Source of the DNA: Rhodocyclaceae bacterium
GTDB lineage: Bacteria; Pseudomonadota; Gammaproteobacteria; Burkholderiales; Rhodocyclaceae
Assembly (NCBI GenBank): GCA_028687645.1
Contig: JAQTZQ010000023.1
Coordinates: 1 to 33,930, forward strand
Reading direction: 5' to 3'
DNA length: 33,930 nt
The notes under the pieces were generated by a model. It was given only the letters and a program-made list of their open reading frames with translations. It was not told the DNA's origin and did not search any database. Numbering within the stretch: the stretch's first letter is position 1; each line of letters opens with the position of its first letter. Below, piece after piece: positions 24,910 to 32,656 of the stretch. Position numbers and translations under genes: made by a program.

Positions 24910-24954
24910 TTGGCGTTTCCCGGGGCGCTATTCGCGCCCAGGCATCACAATTCC

Positions 24955-24982
24955 CTCACTTTTCGCTCACTGATTCCTCACA
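24955..24982 (+). promoter_or_regulatory. Triple direct repeat, likely response-regulator operator of eptA
   Basis: CTCACT (24955), CTCACT (24966) and CTCACA (24977) are spaced at exactly 11 bp, one helical turn, as for tandem OmpR-family dimers. A weak -10-like TAGATT follows at 24993-24998 and no good -35 is present, fitting an activated promoter. A small GC hairpin (GGGCGC/GCGCCC, 24923-24939) without a T-run lies just upstream. Confidence 0.7.
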
Positions 24983-25027
24983 GCGGCAAGCATAGATTGC
25001 GGAGGTCATCCGCAAACAAGCACCGCA

Positions 25028-26758
25028 ATGAAAGAATCCAGCCTCGCACTTGCCCCAGCCCACAGCAACGATTCATGCTGTCAACCGCTGCCACAAATTC
25101 CGGACTCGGTGACCACCCGATTGTGGCGGGTTTGCTGTGGCTGGCGGCCGGAGATCAGTCAGGAAGCGCTGTTAGTAGCTGTGCTTCTGTTTTTTGTTTT
25201 CGCCAGCGATTTTCTCTTCTGGAAAGCCCTCCTCGCCGACCGCTCCTTGGCCGATGCGGCCAGCTGGGGTTATTTGCTGGCAGTGGGAACTGGAATTGCC
25301 GCACTACAGTTCATCATCTTCGCCCCGTTCCTGAACCGCTGGACGGCGAAGCCGCTGCTCGGCCTGCTGATTGTGATATCCGCTTTCGCCAGCTTCTACA
25401 TAGACAAATTCGGGATCTACCTCAACCCCGAGATGCTGCGCAACGTGCTGCGCACTGACGTCACCGAAGCGCGCGAGCTGATCACCCTCGATTTGCTGCA
25501 GCATCTGCTGCTATTCGCCGTGCTACCGCTGGCCATCCTGCATCGGCTGCGCCTGCGCCAGCGCAGCCTCGGCCGCGGCATTTTGCTGCGCAGCGGGGCG
25601 ATCCTTATTGCGGCAATGATCGGTACCGGTGCGCTGTCGCTGGTGTTCAAGGGCTTTGCCGCACAGATGCGTAATCACAAGGAAATTCGTTACCTGATCA
25701 CGCCCGCCAACGCGGTATATTCGCTCGCCAGGGTACTGGTCAATGATGCAAAGGCCGCGCAGCAGCCGCGACGCCCGATCGGCACCGATGCGGTGCTCGC
25801 ACCGAGCTGGCTGCAGCGAGACAAGCCGGTGCTGTTCGTGATGGTGGTGGGCGAGACTGTCCGCGCGGCGAACTGGGGTCTGAACAATCACAGCCCGCAT
25901 CCGACCACCCCCGAACTGGCGCAGCGCGACGTGATCAACTTTGTCGATGTGGACAGTTGCGGCACCAATACCGAAGTCTCGGTTCCCTGCCTGTTCTCTA
26001 TGCAAGGGCGGCGCAACTACGACGAAGACGCAATCCGGGGCAGCGAATCCCTGTTGCACGTACTGCAGCGTGCCGGCCTGAAAGTGGTCTGGCGCGACAA
26101 CCAGTCGGGTTGCAAGGGCGTATGCGACGGCCTGGAAGTGCAGCGGCCCGATCCGGTGGCGAACCCAGCCCTGTGCAATGGTGATCGATGCCTGGATGAA
26201 GCCCTGTTGCAGGGCACCGAAGGCTTGCTGCGCGACACCCACGGCAACCTGATACTGGTGCTGCACCAGTTGGGCAACCATGGCCCCGCTTACTACAAGC
26301 GCTACCCGGAGGAGTTTCGCCGCTTCACCCCGACCTGCGACACTGACGATCTCAGTCGCTGCACACACGAGGAAATCACCAATAGCTACGACAATGCGGT
26401 GCTTTATACCGACCATGTCCTGGCCAGCACCATCGATATGTTGAAATTGCAGCAGGCGAATTACGACACTGCCTTGCTGTATGTCTCCGATCACGGTGAG
26501 TCGCTCGGCGAAAACGGATTGTTTCTACATGGCATGCCCTATGCCATTGCACCCAGCGAACAGACAAAAGTACCGATGGTGATGTGGTTCTCGCCGGGAT
26601 ATGCAAAAAGTTTCGGACTCGATCTCGCCTGCCTAAAACTGCGCGCCCGACAACAGGCGTCGCACGACAACGTGTTCCACTCTATACTAGGCCTGCTTGA
26701 AGTGCGTACCGGAGTGCTGGATACATCCATGGATCTGTCGGCAACCTGCCGGAGTTGA
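25028..26758 (+). CDS. eptA: EptA-family lipid A phosphoethanolamine transferase
   Basis: A 576-aa inner-membrane enzyme of the EptA/MCR family that moves phosphoethanolamine from phosphatidylethanolamine to lipid A, lowering the negative charge that polymyxins bind. Four to five membrane helices occupy residues about 45-205. The periplasmic sulfatase-like domain has the metal and catalytic residues in family order: Glu276 (VVGETVR), the nucleophile Thr315 (GTNTEVSVPC), His418 (LGNHGP), Asp488-His489 (SDHGES) and His501 (LHG). Paired cysteines (C311/C321, C362/C366 and others) match the disulfides of this domain. It lies in a row with the two-component genes upstream and the PAP2 gene 5 bases downstream. 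It belongs to the chromosomal EptA class by context; relation to mobile mcr genes cannot be judged here. Confidence 0.93.
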   Translation: MKESSLALAPAHSNDSCCQPLPQIPDSVTTRLWRVCCGWRPEISQEALLVAVLLFFVFASDFLFWKALLADRSLADAASWGYLLAVGTGIAALQFIIFAPFLNRWTAKPLLGLLIVISAFASFYIDKFGIYLNPEMLRNVLRTDVTEARELITLDLLQHLLLFAVLPLAILHRLRLRQRSLGRGILLRSGAILIAAMIGTGALSLVFKGFAAQMRNHKEIRYLITPANAVYSLARVLVNDAKAAQQPRRPIGTDAVLAPSWLQRDKPVLFVMVVGETVRAANWGLNNHSPHPTTPELAQRDVINFVDVDSCGTNTEVSVPCLFSMQGRRNYDEDAIRGSESLLHVLQRAGLKVVWRDNQSGCKGVCDGLEVQRPDPVANPALCNGDRCLDEALLQGTEGLLRDTHGNLILVLHQLGNHGPAYYKRYPEEFRRFTPTCDTDDLSRCTHEEITNSYDNAVLYTDHVLASTIDMLKLQQANYDTALLYVSDHGESLGENGLFLHGMPYAIAPSEQTKVPMVMWFSPGYAKSFGLDLACLKLRARQQASHDNVFHSILGLLEVRTGVLDTSMDLSATCRS

Positions 26759-26763
26759 TTGCT

Positions 26764-27513
26764 ATGTCCGATACACCAGACACCTCGGCGCCTGTCCGCC
26801 CGTTGTCAACCGCGCGCTCCTGGATGGCAATGCAGGCGCTGTGGCTGGTGATAATCGGCGGGCTTTTACTGTGGGTGTTCCAGAGTACCGACATCGACCG
26901 CCAGATCGCGCACCTGTTCTTCGACGAGCAGCAGGGGGTGTTTCCACTGCGGCGCACTTGGCTGTTCGAGGACCTGCTGCATCACAGTGCAAAGCAGGTG
27001 ACCTATCTCGCAGTGGCAGCAGCCTTGTACGTCTGCTACCTCGGCTACCGTGGCGCACTCGAATGGCTGCCGCCGCGCAACGCCCTGCTGGCCGCTCTCG
27101 GAATGTTGCTGATTCCACTGGGTATTGCGACCCTAAAGGTGTTGATCAGCCGCCACTGCCCGTGGGACATGGTGGATTTCGGAGGCTACTTACCCTATCT
27201 CCACCTGCTAGATACACCGCCGACGACAATTCAGGCGGGCGCCTGCTTTCCGGCCGGGCATGCATCGACCGGCCTCCTGTGGATCGTCTGGGGGGTAGCG
27301 TTACGACCTGCGGGCCGTAGCTTGGCGCGGCTAGGGCTGTTGACGGGGCTATTGCTGGGGGGCGTACTGGGAATTGCACGAATGGCTCAAGGGGCACATT
27401 TTCTCTCGCACACTCTATGGTCGTTCTGGTTTGCCTGGGCTATGAGTCTGGGACTTGCCCATGTCGTGGCTGCGGATCTCCGACTGGGGGCAGCACGCGA
27501 GCGGCAAGACTGA
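26764..27513 (+). CDS. PAP2-family membrane phosphatase, probable lipid phosphatase
   Basis: About 249 aa from the ATG; a TTG nine bases upstream would overlap the eptA stop. Six hydrophobic segments hold the three PAP2 signature parts in modified form: KVLISRHCPW, PAGHAS (usual PSGH) and ARMAQGAHFLSH, where the last Asp of the classical motif is His. This variant is usual, as I recall, in the PAP2 proteins found next to eptA in beta- and gamma-proteobacteria. A role in dephosphorylating lipid A or undecaprenyl pyrophosphate is likely but unproven. Only 5 bases separate it from eptA, so the two should be co-expressed. Confidence 0.85.
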   Translation: MSDTPDTSAPVRPLSTARSWMAMQALWLVIIGGLLLWVFQSTDIDRQIAHLFFDEQQGVFPLRRTWLFEDLLHHSAKQVTYLAVAAALYVCYLGYRGALEWLPPRNALLAALGMLLIPLGIATLKVLISRHCPWDMVDFGGYLPYLHLLDTPPTTIQAGACFPAGHASTGLLWIVWGVALRPAGRSLARLGLLTGLLLGGVLGIARMAQGAHFLSHTLWSFWFAWAMSLGLAHVVAADLRLGAARERQD

Positions 27514-27534
27514 GCAAGGTAGAGTGGAGAACAG

Positions 27535-27640
27535 GCTCTCACCTGCCCTCCCTCATCAAACCGTGCATGCGGTTATCCCGCATTAAGCTCTCCCGCATAC
27601 GGCTTTCCGATGTTCTTCATGCAGAGCGCCAGCCCGCCAC
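27535..27640 (-). mobile_element. Possible group II intron remnant
   Basis: On the minus strand, GCCGTATGCGGG is followed by ACCGCATGCACGGTTTGA and GAGGGAGG. Similar pairs are familiar to me from bacterial group II introns near their reverse transcriptase gene. No reverse transcriptase or full intron is present, so at most a fragment is left. The call rests on memory of the motif only. Confidence 0.3.
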
Positions 27641-27688
27641 CGCAGGAGCCTTGTACAGCCCATAGTGAGGGTGGAAGGGGTCAGGGTG

Positions 27689-27704
27689 CCATGGCACTAC
27701 TTTA
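27689..27704 (+). repeat. IS end sequence identical to the inner part of the IS4 terminal repeat
   Basis: CCATGGCACTACTTTA is identical over 16 bases to the left end of the IS4 element at 21406-21421. It may be the end of the truncated IS1634-type element that follows (the sequence continues CCCCAAGTTTGCC) or a relic of a second IS4 copy. Confidence 0.55.
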
Positions 27705-27800
27705 CCCCAAGTTTGCCACCCCGAAAAAAATCTTTTTAATCATCAACAAGATGCGGCGAATAATTTCCTCGAGTGGCACTGCGTTCGCGTTTTTGCTGGG

Positions 27801-28616
27801 TCAGGAGATCAGTTTTTGAACGCCTCCGGGTTGATGAGCCAGGCCAAGCGCCTCATAGAGGCGCAGGAGATCGGGCTTCGGTCGGGTGGTTTTGCGCACG
27901 TGTAACGTTCGGCCATCCTTCTGTACAAAGCTGGCGGTGACGCGTCGCTGAACCGAGAGCACCACGCGCAGGCCGGACCAGGCATCGTGAATGCCGTGCG
28001 CACTCAAGCGCCGGCGGATCGCCTGGACGAACTGATAGGCCAGCACCGAAATGAACAGATGGCCGTCGGTGCGTTCCTCCTTCGAATGGAAGATCGGCCG
28101 CAATCCCAACTCGCCCTTCAGGCTGCGGAAGACCGCCTCAAAATCGGTCAGCATCGTCCCGGGGATCGGCATCTTCTCCCAGCGCAAGGCCGTCACCGCC
28201 GTGCCGGTCGCATCCGTGTCCATCGTGATCGTGTAATGCTGCCCCGCGCCACGGCTGGCCGCCTTCAGGCGCCCGATGCGCTCCTGTATCCGGTCGGGGC
28301 GCTTTTCCCCGCGCGGGCTCGTCAAGCCGGTCGCCAGCTTGCTCAGGCCCGCCTCGAAGCGGGTGCAAAAGCGCGCCATGATCCCGGACTCCTTCGTCTC
28401 GCGCCCCGGGGAATGGCAATGCAGGCGCACCTCCTGTCCATCCTCGGAGCGTTCCCGTACTACCTGGATCGTCTCCTCTCCAGCCGACACCAATGTCGTC
28501 GCCCGGTCGGCGTCAAAGTGACGCTCCCGTTCGCGGCTCACCACCAGATAGCGATAACCCTGTTCGACCAGCCAGGCCAGATTCGCCGCCGTGGCAATCC
28601 CCCGATCCATGATCAT
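27801..28616 (-). pseudogene. IS1634-type transposase, 5'-truncated
   Basis: 271 aa corresponding to the C-terminal half of an IS1634-family (IS4 superfamily) DDE transposase; full members are about 500-600 aa. It opens with IMDRGIATAANLAWLVEQGYRY, broken off from the preceding domain near 28620. It continues through the region of the last acidic residue (TDFEAVFRSLKGELGLRPI with YQFVQAIRRRL) to the natural C-terminus. The sequence directly beyond 28620 is unrelated and leads into the ykgJ-like gene, so the element was cut by deletion or recombination. Confidence 0.8.
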
Positions 28617-28641
28617 TACTGTCTTGACTCAGGGGGCCACT

Positions 28642-29064
28642 TCAATCCTGGTTCCCCCACAGTACCTCTTCCAGTTTGCCGGCGCTGACTAGCGTTTCAA
28701 TATCGTGGCAATACAGACCCTTGTCGCGCTGCACGTAAAACCCGTAAGTTCGGCAGGCCACCGGGCGCTGCGCGTAAACCGGGCAGGCGCCCGTTTCTTG
28801 ATCAAGTAGCGGGCAGACGACAGGACGGCTTGGCTGTTTCGCCAAGGCTGCCACGCGCGCTCTGATCATGGCCTGTTGCGATGGCGGCAAGGCTGCCAGA
28901 CCTTCGCGCAGCAAGTCCCATTCACTCTCGGTTAATGACGGAATTTCAGCCAGCCGCCGACAGCAATGGTCGCAGCCTTTAGCGCACAGCCAGTCGGGGT
29001 AGGTCTCGCGAACGTCCTGCACGCGTTGATCGATAGCGAAGTGAAGTTGAGTGAGTGGTGTCAT
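28642..29064 (-). CDS. YkgJ-family cysteine-cluster protein
   Basis: About 140 aa from the start MTPLTQLHFA (two ATGs further upstream are possible and no ribosome-binding site decides). Cysteines are arranged as CAKGCDHCC near the N-terminus and CPLL..GACPVYAQRPVACRTYG in the middle, the pattern of the YkgJ/UPF0153 family of putative zinc- or iron-binding proteins. Substrate and role are not known. It is flanked on the right by a terminator and on the left by the truncated transposase, so it is probably transcribed alone. Confidence 0.85.
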   Translation of the reverse strand: MTPLTQLHFAIDQRVQDVRETYPDWLCAKGCDHCCRRLAEIPSLTESEWDLLREGLAALPPSQQAMIRARVAALAKQPSRPVVCPLLDQETGACPVYAQRPVACRTYGFYVQRDKGLYCHDIETLVSAGKLEEVLWGNQD

Positions 29065-29202
29065 GAGCGAGGGCATTTTTGGGGAAGCGCTGAATAATTC
29101 CGTTCGTGGTGAGCTTGCCGAGTCATATTTCAACTTGAATCAACGGGTTACATGGGGTCTGTCCGAACGGTTGCGAATATATCAGCGTCTCCCTTAAATA
29201 CC

Positions 29203-29229
29203 AAAAACCCAAGGCGTGCTGACCTTGGG
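29203..29229 (-). terminator. Rho-independent terminator after the TonB-like gene
   Basis: Perfect 7-bp stem CCCAAGG / CCTTGGG (29208-29214 with 29223-29229), followed on the minus strand by five T. It lies about 135 bases past the end of the TonB-like gene. The rest of 29065-29365 shows no gene. Confidence 0.75.
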
Positions 29230-29365
29230 CTTGGCTAACGTATTTCGTCAGGCGCGGATCGTACTTTGATGTTTGGCCTATTGCTCGACAGCACGTTGGG
29301 CGCGCTCGTGTTTTGTGCCCGGTAGGCTCCCTGGCTGGTTTCGGTGATTCATTCTTTAACCCAAC

Positions 29366-30205
29366 TCAACACCCCTGCCCATCCCCCGCCTTTGAAAACC
29401 CAAACCCGCCGCTGCGCGAGGGCATGATGCAGATGCGTACTGCCATCGATTTTGCCGAGCGGTTCAAATCAGGAGGAAAAGGGCTGAATGGTGCGGCGCG
29501 CTCGACGACCGCCTTGATGAAGGCAATTTCCTCGCCCTGATCGGCGGCATTGAGGATGACAAAGGATTTCAGCGTGCCATCCGGATTGACCCGAAACTGC
29601 ACGGCAGCCGGTCGCACGCCTTTGCTCCGTGGATCGTTTTTGACATAAGCCGAGCTGCGGTTGAGATTTTTGAGCAGCCCTTCAAAGTAAAGCTCAAGAC
29701 TGAACGGGTCGGGTTCTGGCGAATTGGGGCGGCGCTCCAGACTGAGTAACTCGGATTTTTCCCGCTGTGCTATTTGCCGCGCATCGTCCCGGGCCATGGC
29801 CAGCGAACGCTGCGCTAGTGTTGGCGCGGGGTTTGCCTTGGCTTCAGCGGCCAGCTCGTTGAGGAAATCATTCATTTCTGCTTTTTGGGCGACCGTCCAA
29901 TTTGGGGTGGTTTTCGCCGTTGACCGTGAGGTTTTCGGGATCGCCATCACGCGTGGTCGCGCTTGCTGCTTGTCGGGTTTTTTGGCCTGCTTTTTGGGTG
30001 GTTCAGACGGTTTTGGTGCTGGCGTTTTGACCGGCGCAGGTTGCCGCGCCAGGTTCGCTTCTATGCGCGGCAAGGGGCTGCCCTGCTTGGGGGGCGGTTG
30101 ATTATTAACGAACAAAAGCAGCCCGTGGATTGCCAGCGAAACCACAACGGCAACAGCCAGAGCACGCCGTTCGAGTGGGTTTTCCGGAAAAGTCATTAGC
30201 GGCAT
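29366..30205 (-). CDS. TonB-like energy-transducing protein
   Basis: A 279-aa protein with one N-terminal membrane segment (ALAVAVVVSLAIHGLLLFV, residues 15-33), a proline- and lysine-rich periplasmic spacer (about 38-85, many KP/PK/AP pairs) and a C-terminal domain resembling TonB_C (GVRPAAVQFRVNPDGTLKSF, then AFIKAVVERAAPFSPFPP). No exbB/exbD or outer-membrane receptor is adjacent, so the partner is unknown; a TolA-like role is possible. Two GTTAAG hexamers (30232 and 30242) lie 27-42 bases upstream of the start on the shared intergenic region, so it may be controlled by the QseB-like regulator of the divergent operon. Confidence 0.75.
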   Translation of the reverse strand: MPLMTFPENPLERRALAVAVVVSLAIHGLLLFVNNQPPPKQGSPLPRIEANLARQPAPVKTPAPKPSEPPKKQAKKPDKQQARPRVMAIPKTSRSTAKTTPNWTVAQKAEMNDFLNELAAEAKANPAPTLAQRSLAMARDDARQIAQREKSELLSLERRPNSPEPDPFSLELYFEGLLKNLNRSSAYVKNDPRSKGVRPAAVQFRVNPDGTLKSFVILNAADQGEEIAFIKAVVERAAPFSPFPPDLNRSAKSMAVRICIMPSRSGGFGFSKAGDGQGC

Positions 30206-30272
30206 TCTAAGCTACCTTGAATCTCGCCGAAGTTAAGGCACGTTAAGTAGCGGTGCGATTGCATGAATATCC

Positions 30273-30393
30273 ACTCCCTCCCCTTCAAGGTGAGGGCTGG
30301 GGTGGGGATGGGTTAAGAAAGATGTCGCACGAAATTAAATCCTCATTTTTAAACCCATCCCCCTCCCGACCTCCCCCTTGAAAGGGCAGGGGA
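30273..30393. repeat. Paired palindromic repeat, same family as the hypF insertion
   Basis: Two head-to-head units: CTCCCCTTCAAGGTGAGGG with a GGGGTGGGGATGGG tail, and a near-complementary copy ending CCCCTTGAAAGGGCAGGGG, around an AT-rich spacer. The layout matches 18435-18541. Being intergenic, this is the ordinary setting for such an element. Confidence 0.85.
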
Positions 30394-30424
30394 AAACCGG
30401 CGCGTGCCGAAGCAGTTATGCCGC

Positions 30425-30463
30425 GTTAAGCCCCGCTTAAGTTTCAGCTAACCTGCCCTTAAG
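30425..30463 (+). promoter_or_regulatory. Four tandem hexamers, likely QseB/PmrA-type operator
   Basis: GTTAAG (30425), CTTAAG (30436), GCTAAC (30447, degenerate) and CTTAAG (30458) start at exactly 11-bp steps. The first two form the known PmrA/QseB box, hexamer-N5-hexamer. The operon downstream ends with a QseBC-like system, so autoregulation is the simplest reading. Confidence 0.75.
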
Positions 30464-30511
30464 GCTGGCTGCCTAAACTTCTTCTCCATAAACACCACAA
30501 GGAGAACAACA

Positions 30512-30916
30512 ATGAAAACCCTCGCCACGCTCAGCCTGATGCTGATCAGCATCGCTGCCCACGCCGAAACGCCGCAACAGATTCGCCAGATTTACGCCAC
30601 CGAAGCCGCAGCCCAGCAAACCGGCTTTAGCCCTTCAGCCAAACGCGGTGAAACGCTATTTCGCCAACGCTTCGCACTCAACGACAAAATGCCGGCGTGC
30701 ACCAGTTGCCACACGGACAGCCCGCTTAATGCTGGCCAGCATTCCGTGACCGGCAAATCAGTCAAAGCACTGGCCGTTGCCGCCAATGCCGAGCGCTTCG
30801 CCGACCCGGCCAAGGTGGAAAAATGGTTTGGCCGCAACTGCAAGGAAGTCGTTGGCCGCGCCTGTACGCCGGCTGAAAAGGCCGATTTTGTCGCCTACAT
30901 GAGCGAGGTACGCTGA
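30512..30916 (+). CDS. SHP-type monoheme cytochrome c (DUF1924)
   Basis: A 134-aa periplasmic cytochrome c. The signal peptide covers about residues 1-18 (ending AAHA). The haem site is CTSCH (C63, C66, H67). Near the C-terminus, RNCKEVVGRAC carries Asn109 between flanking residues and two cysteines, C110 and C118. In the sphaeroides heme protein family an Asn held in a disulfide-closed loop is the sixth haem ligand and can swing away to let small molecules bind; this gene keeps that feature. It is the first gene of an operon with DHC and cytochrome b561, its usual partners, and has a strong ribosome-binding site. Confidence 0.88.
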   Translation: MKTLATLSLMLISIAAHAETPQQIRQIYATEAAAQQTGFSPSAKRGETLFRQRFALNDKMPACTSCHTDSPLNAGQHSVTGKSVKALAVAANAERFADPAKVEKWFGRNCKEVVGRACTPAEKADFVAYMSEVR

Positions 30917-30917
30917 A

Positions 30918-31379
30918 ATGAAACGTTTAGCCCTGATTACCCTCCTTGGCTTTGCCTTGCCAGCTTTTGCCGACCGCATGCCCTTGCCGGCCAACACGCC
31001 AGCGAGTTTCAAGGCGGAATGCGCTAGCTGTCACCTCGCCTACCCGCCGGCTTTGCTGGCCGCCAAAGATTGGCAGCGGACGATGGCCGGATTGAAGGAT
31101 CACTTTGGAACGGATGCTACGGTCGACGCCAAAACAGCGCAGGAAATTACGGCCTTTCTCGAACGCAATGCCGGCAATTCAGACAGGTTAGGCAGCGCTG
31201 GCGAGCCGCCACGCATAACGCAAACCGCCCGATTTATCCGCAAGCACCGCGAAGTGTCGGCCAAAACCTGGAGTGACCCACGCGTCAAATCAGCAGCCAA
31301 TTGCGAAGCCTGCCACCGTGGCGCGGCCAATGGCAGTTTTAGCGAACGCGAAATCACCCTGCCTTCAGGATTGAAGTAA
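30918..31379 (+). CDS. Diheme cytochrome c (DHC)
   Basis: A 153-aa periplasmic protein with a signal peptide (about 1-18, ending AFA) and two haem-binding sites, CASCH (C35-H39) and CEACH (C129-H133). Length, spacing and neighbours fit DHC, the electron donor to SHP in Rhodobacter and relatives. It begins one base after the SHP stop codon and is followed after 2 bases by cytochrome b561, so the three are translated from one message and should form a short chain: quinol to b561 to DHC to SHP. Confidence 0.88.
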   Translation: MKRLALITLLGFALPAFADRMPLPANTPASFKAECASCHLAYPPALLAAKDWQRTMAGLKDHFGTDATVDAKTAQEITAFLERNAGNSDRLGSAGEPPRITQTARFIRKHREVSAKTWSDPRVKSAANCEACHRGAANGSFSEREITLPSGLK

Positions 31380-31381
31380 TC

Positions 31382-31987
31382 ATGCAAAAAATTCTCGTCT
31401 GGGACTGGCCGGTGCGCCTCGGCCACTGGCTGATGGTCGGCGGCTTTTGCCTGGCCTGGCTGACGGCGGAGAGCGAAACCTTCCGTCTGGTGCACGTGAT
31501 TTCCGGCGCTATCGTGCTCGGTGTCGCCACCTTTCGCCTGCCCTGGGGCTTTATCGGTTCGCGTTACGCCCGCTTTGCTGAATTCGTGCGCGGGCCAACG
31601 GCGGTCAAGGATTACCTGAGCAGCATTCTCAAACTGGAACCGGCGCATCACGTCGGCCATAATCCGGCGGGCAGCTGGGCCATCGTCATTCTGCTTGGCC
31701 TCGGCATTCTGACCAGCTTGGCCGGCTGGGCGATGTACAACGACATTGGCGGGGATTTGTTTGAAGAACTGCATGAAGGCCTGGCGACGTCGATGTTGAT
31801 CGTGGTTTTGATTCACCTGGCCGGCGTTTTTTCGGGCAGCCTGCTGCATGGCGAAAATCTGGTTCGCGCCATGCTCACCGGCTTCAAAAAAGGTTTGCCG
31901 GAGGAAGCCATCGCCTCCGCCCGCCCCATCGCCGCCATCTTGCTATTGGCCTGGGTTGCCGCCGCCGGCTGGTTCATAGCCAACTGA
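31382..31987 (+). CDS. Cytochrome b561-family membrane protein
   Basis: A 201-aa di-haem cytochrome b of the bacterial b561/Ni-hydrogenase-type b family. Membrane segments carry His in VRLGHWLMVGG (about residue 14), RLVHVISGAI (about 39) and two later helices (FEELHEGLATSML and VLIHLAGV), the usual four-histidine pattern. It should take electrons from quinol and hand them to the periplasmic cytochromes upstream. It is not the hydrogenase cytochrome b: it sits 16 kb away from hybO with DHC and SHP. Twelve bases separate it from the regulator gene. Confidence 0.88.
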   Translation: MQKILVWDWPVRLGHWLMVGGFCLAWLTAESETFRLVHVISGAIVLGVATFRLPWGFIGSRYARFAEFVRGPTAVKDYLSSILKLEPAHHVGHNPAGSWAIVILLGLGILTSLAGWAMYNDIGGDLFEELHEGLATSMLIVVLIHLAGVFSGSLLHGENLVRAMLTGFKKGLPEEAIASARPIAAILLLAWVAAAGWFIAN

Positions 31988-31999
31988 TAGAATCCGGCC

Positions 32000-32656
32000 A
32001 TGCGTATCCTGCTTGTTGAAGACGACCCCCAGCTTGGCGACGGCCTGACCATCGGCCTGCGCCAGGGCGGTTTTGCCGTCGATTGGGTACGCGACGGCCA
32101 TGCTGCCGACCTCGCCCTGCAATCGGAGATTTTCGATCTGGTGGTGCTTGATCTCGGCCTGCCGCGCCTCTCCGGCATGGATGTTTTGAATCGTGCACGC
32201 GGTCGCGGCCAAACCATGCCGATCCTGGTTTTAACCGCCCGTGACGCCACCGGCGACAAAGTTTCCGGCCTCGATGCCGGCGCTGACGACTATCTGGTCA
32301 AACCCATCGACCTCGACGAACTGAGCGCCCGCATCCGTGCCCTGACCCGGCGCAGCGCCGGTCGTGCCGCGCCGCTGCTGACACATGGCGAAATCGCCCT
32401 CGACCCGGCAGCACATACCGTCACTTTGGCTGGCCAGCCGGTTGAACTATCCAGCCGCGAATTCTCCCTGCTGCAAATGCTGCTCGAAAGCGCCGGTCGT
32501 GTGCTGACCCGCACCCAACTCGAACAATCGATGTACGGCTGGCGTGATGAACCGGACAGCAACGCGCTCGAAGTCCACATTCACCACCTGCGCAAAAAGC
32601 TGGGCAGCGAGCTGATCCGCACCCTGCGCGGCGTCGGCTACACCATCGCCAAGTGA
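32000..32656 (+). CDS. qseB: QseB-like OmpR-family response regulator
   Basis: A 218-aa regulator with phosphoacceptor Asp51 (VLDLGLPRLSG), Lys in LVKPIDLDEL and a winged-helix C-terminus (LEQSMYGWRDEPDSNALEVHIHHLRKKLG) typical of QseB/PmrA/TctD. It is the fourth gene of the cytochrome operon and is coupled to the kinase by a GTGA overlap. The four-hexamer array before the operon matches the binding pattern of this subfamily. The link to the quorum or catecholamine signal of E. coli QseBC is by name only; the signal here may instead reflect redox state. Confidence 0.9.
   Translation: MRILLVEDDPQLGDGLTIGLRQGGFAVDWVRDGHAADLALQSEIFDLVVLDLGLPRLSGMDVLNRARGRGQTMPILVLTARDATGDKVSGLDAGADDYLVKPIDLDELSARIRALTRRSAGRAAPLLTHGEIALDPAAHTVTLAGQPVELSSREFSLLQMLLESAGRVLTRTQLEQSMYGWRDEPDSNALEVHIHHLRKKLGSELIRTLRGVGYTIAK

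Larger units (their letters stand above)
30206..30511. other. Divergent regulatory region TonB-like gene / SHP-DHC operon
   Basis: A 306-base gap. From left to right it contains two GTTAAG words (30232, 30242), a paired palindromic repeat (30273-30393), four hexamers at 11-bp period (30425-30463), a possible -10 (CTAAAC, 30473) and a good ribosome-binding site (AAGGAG, 30499-30504) before the cytochrome gene. Confidence 0.8.
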
